NCBI RefSeq assembly: GCF_019097595.1
Contig: NC_080720.1
Location: forward strand, 24,402,352 to 24,466,351
Source: Hemibagrus wyckioides
Taxonomy: Eukaryota; Chordata; Actinopteri; Siluriformes; Bagridae
Direction: 5' to 3'
DNA length: 64,000 nucleotides
Part shown: positions 59,266 through 64,000 of the stretch, piece after piece
Position numbering within the stretch: position 1 is the stretch's first letter
How the letters are laid out: each line of letters opens with the position of its first letter
Translations under genes and position numbers: made by a program
The notes under the pieces: model-generated
What the model was told of the DNA's origin: nothing
The model's input: the letters and a program-made list of their open reading frames with translations, nothing else
The model's database searches: none

Positions 59266-60189
59266 GCTGGTAACTGAGGAGATGTGCTGTCTTCTGTGTT
59301 TTAGGAATTTTCTTTAGTTACAAGCTTTGGTTGCTTTAGAGGTGCCAGCCTTTTATTTATTTATTTTTTTATAGCAGGGCTTTATTTTAATAAAACATTT
59401 TTAACACCTTATTATTTTGTCACTATTTTGCATATGGACCCCAAGGGATGCCAGACCACACACTACAGCAAGAAGTACTGATATTAAACTAGCATATATG
59501 TATGGGACAGATGCACGTAGACTTTTGTAGTGTACAGCGTAAAAAGTGTATACCAAAGGTTTGTGTGCACTCTCGTCAGGCACTGGCTCTTATCTTCTAG
59601 CACAGTACGGAATGGTATTTGAAAATGGTATTTGAAAATGTTTCAACACAATATTCACTTTTACTTTAAATCTGTACCATTTAAATTACACTTTTATATT
59701 CTTTGTATCTCTAGAACATATTGTGATGACGGCGCACACACCGCCGCACGCATGCAAAAGAAAACCGCTCTTCACCCCCTTTCTTTCCCTCCAAAACACA
59801 AGCAGCAGCGGTTCAGCACCCTGTCATAGAGCAGCGGAGGATCAGCACCATGGCCAGCGTTGCTAAATTAGGGTGCAAGGCGGAGTGGGAGAAAGCGTGC
59901 CAAAACACAGCGGACCAATCAGGAGCCCTCCGGCAGCAGAACACAGCAGATAGGCAGGCTCCGCCGGCCACACAGGGTAAGGTGTCTCCTGCAAGATGTG
60001 GGTTGTATGTTTTGTCCACAGATTCCTCCGGATAGAATCTGCTGGGACCGGCGAAGCTCTGCCATGCTCCTGGGCCAAGCCCACCAGAACATTACTGACT
60101 CCAGTCCCTTCCGCCTTCAGCTCCATCTCCAACCAGGACCACGAACACTGCCTTCCAGGTGCCATTTAAGGAAAGCCATTCCTAATGCA
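59266..60189 (+). other. Intergenic; GC-richer island with candidate first exon at 59850-59976
   Basis: About 59720-60160 is GC-richer than its surroundings. An ATG in good context (CAGCACCATGG) at 59850 opens a frame of 42 codons, then G before GTAAGG at 59977, a strong donor. The peptide (MASVAKLGCKAEWEKACQNT start) matches nothing I know, no second exon was identified, and the block may instead be part of a transposon or LTR. A weak candidate only. Confidence 0.22.
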
Positions 60190-61000
60190 GAGTTCACACT
60201 GCATGATTTTCAAACTCATCGGATCATGATTGTTTTCACACTGCACGACTATCTAGGGTAGCATTCTGCAAAGCAAGCAAAGTCGCTGCTTTTTTCACAT
60301 TGCACGATGGATCAGCGATAGGAAGTTTCACACTGCATGACTTCACAATAAGAAGAATTGCCAACAACTCTGTCTGGTTAGCAAACTGCATTTCACAACC
60401 AAAAGCATGCGAGAAATAATAAGGAAATAATGCAAGATCACACATGAGATCAGAGTTCTCACGCGAGACTGGAAATGGTACCCTGCAAGATCTGTGCAGG
60501 AAACAAAGGATTGTAAGTTCTGCATAATTGAGCAAATGAATAATTTTGCAATGTGCTGCTGTTCAAGCAAATGTTTCTGCTTTATTTCTGTTCGATGCTA
60601 TTGAAAAGCTTATTTATTCTGATATAACTATATTTAAGACATTTTTTCTCCTAAAAACTTTTAAACTCTATTAAATATAATATTGTGCTCCAACTGAAGA
60701 CATGCTTGCTGATATTGTGGTCTATAACTCCTCCCTGTACTTCCCGCTGCCCTGTATCTTGCTCTCTCATTGGCTGTCATCACTGATGTATTTTTCAACT
60801 TTTTCACACTGCACAATTTTGAGTCACCAACAGGTCCAGATATTTAGCATGCCAAATTTAGCATGTGACTCGCTCAGATCGTGTCTTTGGTAATTCACAC
60901 TGCACGATTATCACTTGCATGCACAAGCTCTGATTTGCCTTCAATTTTGGGCATTTGTCGGCGACTGAAAATCAGGGCTAAAATCGTGCAGTTTGAACTC
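60190..61000. mobile_element. Non-autonomous DNA element with repeated TTCACACTGCACGA words
   Basis: GAGTTCACACTGCATGATTT at 60190 is matched inverted at 61000 (read inward GAGTTCAAACTGCACGATTT), giving inverted ends of 20 bases or more. The core TTCACACTGCAYGA recurs inside near 60233, 60294, 60329, 60804 and 60893. No transposase frame is present over its 811 bp. The class is unresolved (PIF/Harbinger- or hAT-type are options) because the target duplication cannot be read unambiguously. Confidence 0.65.
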
Positions 61001-61189
61001 AGCACTAGTTTGTTTTGTTTGAGACTGCCTGATTTCCCTTTGCTACAATATGTTTACAGCTCAATTTGTATATATCACAATAGCAAGAATAATATCACTC
61101 AGACTCAAATCACATCTGAAAGCCACACACCACCATAACACAATGTTTTCAAATATGCCACAACAACAAACACCTGGATCCAGGACATT

Positions 61190-61440
61190 GCACTATGCTT
61201 TTTTCTTCTTATCTCTTCATCTCTTTCTTTTTTGTCATTATCACCTGGACCTGGGAATTTTACTTTTCTTTTCTCTTGTTTATGTTTGCTTTTCTTATCT
61301 CGTCTTCTTATTTTTCTCTATTTTTCTTGTCTCTTATTCTCTTTTATTTCTTTTTATTCTCTCTGTTTCTCTTGTCTCTTATTCTCTTTATTTCTCTTCT
61401 CTTATTTTCTCTATTTTTCTCTTAATAAATTCCTTTCACT
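61190..61440 (+). repeat. Pyrimidine-rich low-complexity tract
   Basis: Irregular repeats of TCTTATTCTCTTT and TTTCTCT; CCTGGATCCAGG words flank it at 61172 and 61445 and a CACCTGGACCTGGG at 61242. Overlapping hydrophobic frames here are composition artefacts. Confidence 0.8.
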
Positions 61441-61769
61441 TATCACCTGGATCCAGGATTTTTTCTAGATTACCTTTCAATCACATGCAAACCCTGCAGG
61501 GGCTGTTTTTTTGTCACACACACATACACATCTGACATCATCTAGTGTTTATTATGCAAACATTTAATCATGCACTTTTATCATACAATTTAATATTGCT
61601 TTTAGTTACTATCACTCTATCAATGCGATACAGAGCTGATCCGTCCTCAGCCTGGGGCATCTCCACCTCCCCAGACCACACAAAAATAAAGCAGAATTAC
61701 GGTTAAACAGGCTTCTGCCTTACCTTTGTTCTAGATGGCCAGGTGTCTAGTCTATGGACGGCAGCCGAG

Positions 61770-61839
61770 ACCACAGGTTCCAGGTCCAGGGCTCCATTGT
61801 ATTAAAATACAACTGAGCCACGGACCTGGGACCTGTGGT
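61770..61839. repeat. 25-bp stem hairpin
   Basis: 61770-61794 (ACCACAGGTTCCAGG start) pairs with 61815-61839 (ends CCTGGGACCTGTGGT) over 25 bases with about 3-4 mismatches. The 20-base loop itself contains TTGTATTAAAATACAA, which is palindromic. It directly precedes the AAT microsatellite. Confidence 0.85.
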
Positions 61840-61846
61840 GTGGTAA

Positions 61847-61847
<1 letters not shown>

Positions 61848-61918
<71 letters not shown>
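61848..61918 (+). repeat. (AAT)n microsatellite
   Basis: About 23 uninterrupted AAT units, at the position where copy R at 56.1 kb has its AAATA-rich start. Confidence 0.95.
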
Positions 61919-62074
61919 TCAGTTTAAAGTGAGACTCTCCTGAAGCTAATCTATCAGATTACCACATCGACCCGACTAGCTCAGTCTAATGTGGAGACTA
62001 ACACTAAGAAAAACCCAAATACTTCAGACTGGATGATTGCAGAGATGAGGTTTATTGTAGTCAGCACTGAGTAC

Positions 62075-63851
62075 TGTCGGAACTCAGAGCCCCCTCCAAG
62101 TGGACATATCACAGGGTGGAATTTTAGATTGTGTCTATTTCTCTTAGCTTTCCATAATCTTACACAATGAACTCAATAAACTATAAAAACTTAGCCAAAA
62201 TAAAGGAGATCTCAGTCAGCAGATGAGAAGAAGCAGGTTTCTTTATTCAGCCATGCAGTCAACAACATGCATTTCTGAAGAGAGCAGCTGGTCTGAAAAC
62301 CCCTAAAAGTTCCCCTCTACTTATACCCCAGGCGCCCCATGGCGCCTCCTTTTCTCTAATTTAAATATTTCCAGCAATTTCCCATTATATTCAGTGTATG
62401 GCTACTTTAATCCCTCCTTCCTTAATCTACATACAAGTTCCCATTATTTTCGTATTTGTCCCGATACCGCCCCTAAATTAATACCATCCTCCCCTTGATG
62501 ATGTCAATTTTCCTCCTCTCCAGTTCCCCTTATTTTTAGGATAAGTCAGCAGTTTTTAGAAAAAATAGCGCTTACTTATAAGCGCCACTTCCTCATCGAC
62601 TTCATTTGACTGCCACCGCCCAAGCTGCTTCCTCGGATCATCCTGACCTCGCACGTTGCCCTCCACAACAATGTGTAAGTATTCTTACTTATTGAGGAAG
62701 ATCCCTTCCTCTATGTCATTATGACTTTTCTCTACCTGCTTAATCTAAGTTTTCTTATTATTTTTTAAAATAAGCCTTGCCATTAAGCTGCCTCATATCC
62801 CTCCCTCTTTTTCATCGCTGTTGGTTACTGGTATTCCAATGCTATTGTCTCCCCTAGCCGCCTACCACTGTCATGTCACAGTAACCTGGCCTACTCCCCA
62901 CACTGTTTTCCTCTTGCCTTAGTGCATGCTCTCTCTTGTTGCTTACATAGTCACGCAATATGCACTTCACTCATCTCTTCCCATTTCCCATTCTTCCTTC
63001 TAGCTCAGTCAGCCCGCAGCGCTATCTTCCGGAGAGGTCCCCGGAGTGCTCTGCAATGCTATCGCCAGTATCAGCTGTCCTGCCTGGCCATTGAACTTAC
63101 TGGTTTCCTGGAACACCTATCTGAATCCTCTATTCCTGAGTCTCCTCACCTCGCTCACCACATCATGAGAGATACCGTCTGTCTTGATCAGAGCACCCAA
63201 TTTCACCCCACAACCTGTGATCAGTCTACTCAGACCTTCTACTGGCATTGGACACGCACCACCTCTCAAGGCGTCCAGACTGAGGATGTCCCTGTTGAGA
63301 TCTCCTCTGATGATTCTTCCTCTGACTCTTCTTCACCTCCTAGTTCCCCTGACGTTCCCCAACGTTCTCCTGGATTTGTGCCTTTGCCTTACAGTATTCA
63401 TGATATTCCCCAATCTTCTCCCATCTATTCGCCTCCAGTTTCTCCCACTGATTACTCTACAACTTCTCCTCAGGAACCTGAGATCCCGTCTTCTACAACT
63501 GACCCTCCGGTCCCACTGATCCCACTGGATAGGCTGACTGACTGAGCTGTAACTCCTAATGTTCCAGTAAATTTCTCTTTTCTATTTCCAGTCTCAGTGT
63601 GGTTATTACACTAGCATGCTACTATTAATAATTCTGCATGATTATTATAGAGGTTATACCTGATTATTATAGACTAGTATTAATCAAAGCCAACTACTTA
63701 ATCAATGGCTAAATAATTCTTGATAGATACACACTACTTTTAGGCAGAATATTGCTAAGTCAGAGCTTAGAGCATTGAGTACAGTATTTCTTAAGCTACT
63801 TTTAAAGCTAGGTATATAATTCAAAGCTGGGTATGTTATTTTTCTCCGACA
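62075..63851. mobile_element. 1.78-kb LTR-like insertion carrying its own spliced-type ORF
   Basis: Ends are TGTCGGA...TCCGACA, inverted and of the TG...CA type. GTAC flanks it on both sides (62071-62074, 63852-63855; AGTAC/5 bp if the last A is counted with the flank). The empty site is seen in the R copy at 56.3 kb. On the minus strand a TTATAAGTAAGC box (about 62567) and an AATAAAG signal (about 62240) would fit a long LTR. On the plus strand CTATAAAAACTTAG (62182) could be a TATA box. It may be a very long solo LTR or a small retroelement-like unit; polymerase and gag are absent. Confidence 0.7.
62671..63545 (+). CDS. Predicted two-exon ORF of unknown family inside the LTR-like insertion
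   Basis: The ATG at 62671 (context ACAACAATGT) has four coding bases before a consensus donor GTAAGT at 62675. A pyrimidine tract and acceptor TTCTAG end at 63003. Joining there enters the open frame in phase and runs to the stop at 63543-63545, 181 residues in all. The N-terminal third is basic and helix-prone with cysteines (around ALQCYRQYQLSCLAIEL). The middle repeats a DQSTQ word twice (DQSTQFHPTTCDQSTQT). The C-terminal half is acidic and Ser/Pro-rich (EISSDDSSSDSSSPPSSP). No signal peptide or membrane segment in the spliced form. I recognise no family; a transactivator-like accessory protein is speculation. The unspliced frame would start at 62922. Confidence 0.45.
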
Positions 63852-64000
63852 GTACAAATTATAAGGTGCTCACATGGAACATCTTATCAACCCCACAAAC
63901 TTTTAAAGCCACAGTTTTAAAGCTCAGTGTCTATATCCATGTTTCTCATCACACATGATGGCATCAGCCTAACTCCTGAAGTCGAAACACTCCAACTATT

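Larger units (their letters stand above)
61919..64000 (+). repeat. Dispersed repeat R, second copy, interrupted
   Basis: 61919-62074 and 63852-64000 align in order with 56159-56460: CAGTTTAAAGTGAGACTCTC, CACATCGACCCGACTAGCTC and AATACTTCAGACTGGATGAT, then after the insertion CTCACATGGAACATCTTATC and CATGTTTCTCATCACACATG. The copy runs to the window end. Confidence 0.8.

Noticed and set aside
61050..61535. 161-codon hydrophobic frame
   Set aside because: Produced by the TCTT-rich low-complexity tract; composition only, no domain.

Overview
The window is teleost nuclear DNA. The evidence is vertebrate-type split exons, an AT-rich sequence, and a dense load of fish-type transposons: Tc1, L2, L1, RTE, Rex1-like LINEs, hAT, Gypsy and ERV relics, and tRNA-derived SINEs. 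The exact species cannot be fixed from sequence alone; an otophysan such as a catfish is a guess.

The one recognisable host gene is igfbp2 (insulin-like growth factor binding protein 2, most like the teleost igfbp2a form). It lies on the minus strand and runs off the left edge. Exon 1 (29514-29859) encodes the signal peptide and the 12-cysteine IGF-binding domain. Exon 2 (8420-8595) encodes the variable linker. Exon 3 (796-936) encodes the start of the thyroglobulin type-1 domain. Splice sites and codon phases agree across all three exons. Exon 4, with the CWCV and RGD-type part, should lie left of base 1. A GC-rich, CCAAT-containing stretch right of 29860 is the probable promoter.

Introns 2 (about 7.5 kb) and 1 (about 20.9 kb) are packed with mobile DNA. 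Intron 2 holds a Gypsy pol relic, a SINE, an LTR-type relic and a hAT-like insertion inside a LINE 3' end. Intron 1 holds a second copy of that LTR family, an ERV RNase H relic, a hAT MITE that carries an internally deleted Tc1-like element, and an L2 LINE (about 16.4-24.6 kb) interrupted by a solo LTR, an almost complete minus-strand L1 and a complete Tc1. All of these have readable target-site duplications.

Right of the promoter (30-64 kb) I find no conserved host gene. This part is a graveyard of L2 copies, Rex1-like LINEs, Tc1 relics, an RTE, SINEs, microsatellites and minisatellites. A second complete Tc1 (41855-43102) is nearly identical to the intronic one but inverted. An ERV gag-like fragment (53665-54071) is fused in frame to L2 sequence. 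A relic at 46.7-46.9 kb is folded into long perfect inverted repeats.

The most unusual object is at 62075-63851. It is a 1.78-kb insertion with TG...CA ends and a 4-bp target duplication, placed in a dispersed repeat whose empty form is present at 56.1-56.5 kb. It carries a plus-strand reading frame that becomes a clean two-exon, 181-residue Ser/Pro-rich acidic protein of unknown family through a strong splice donor and acceptor.
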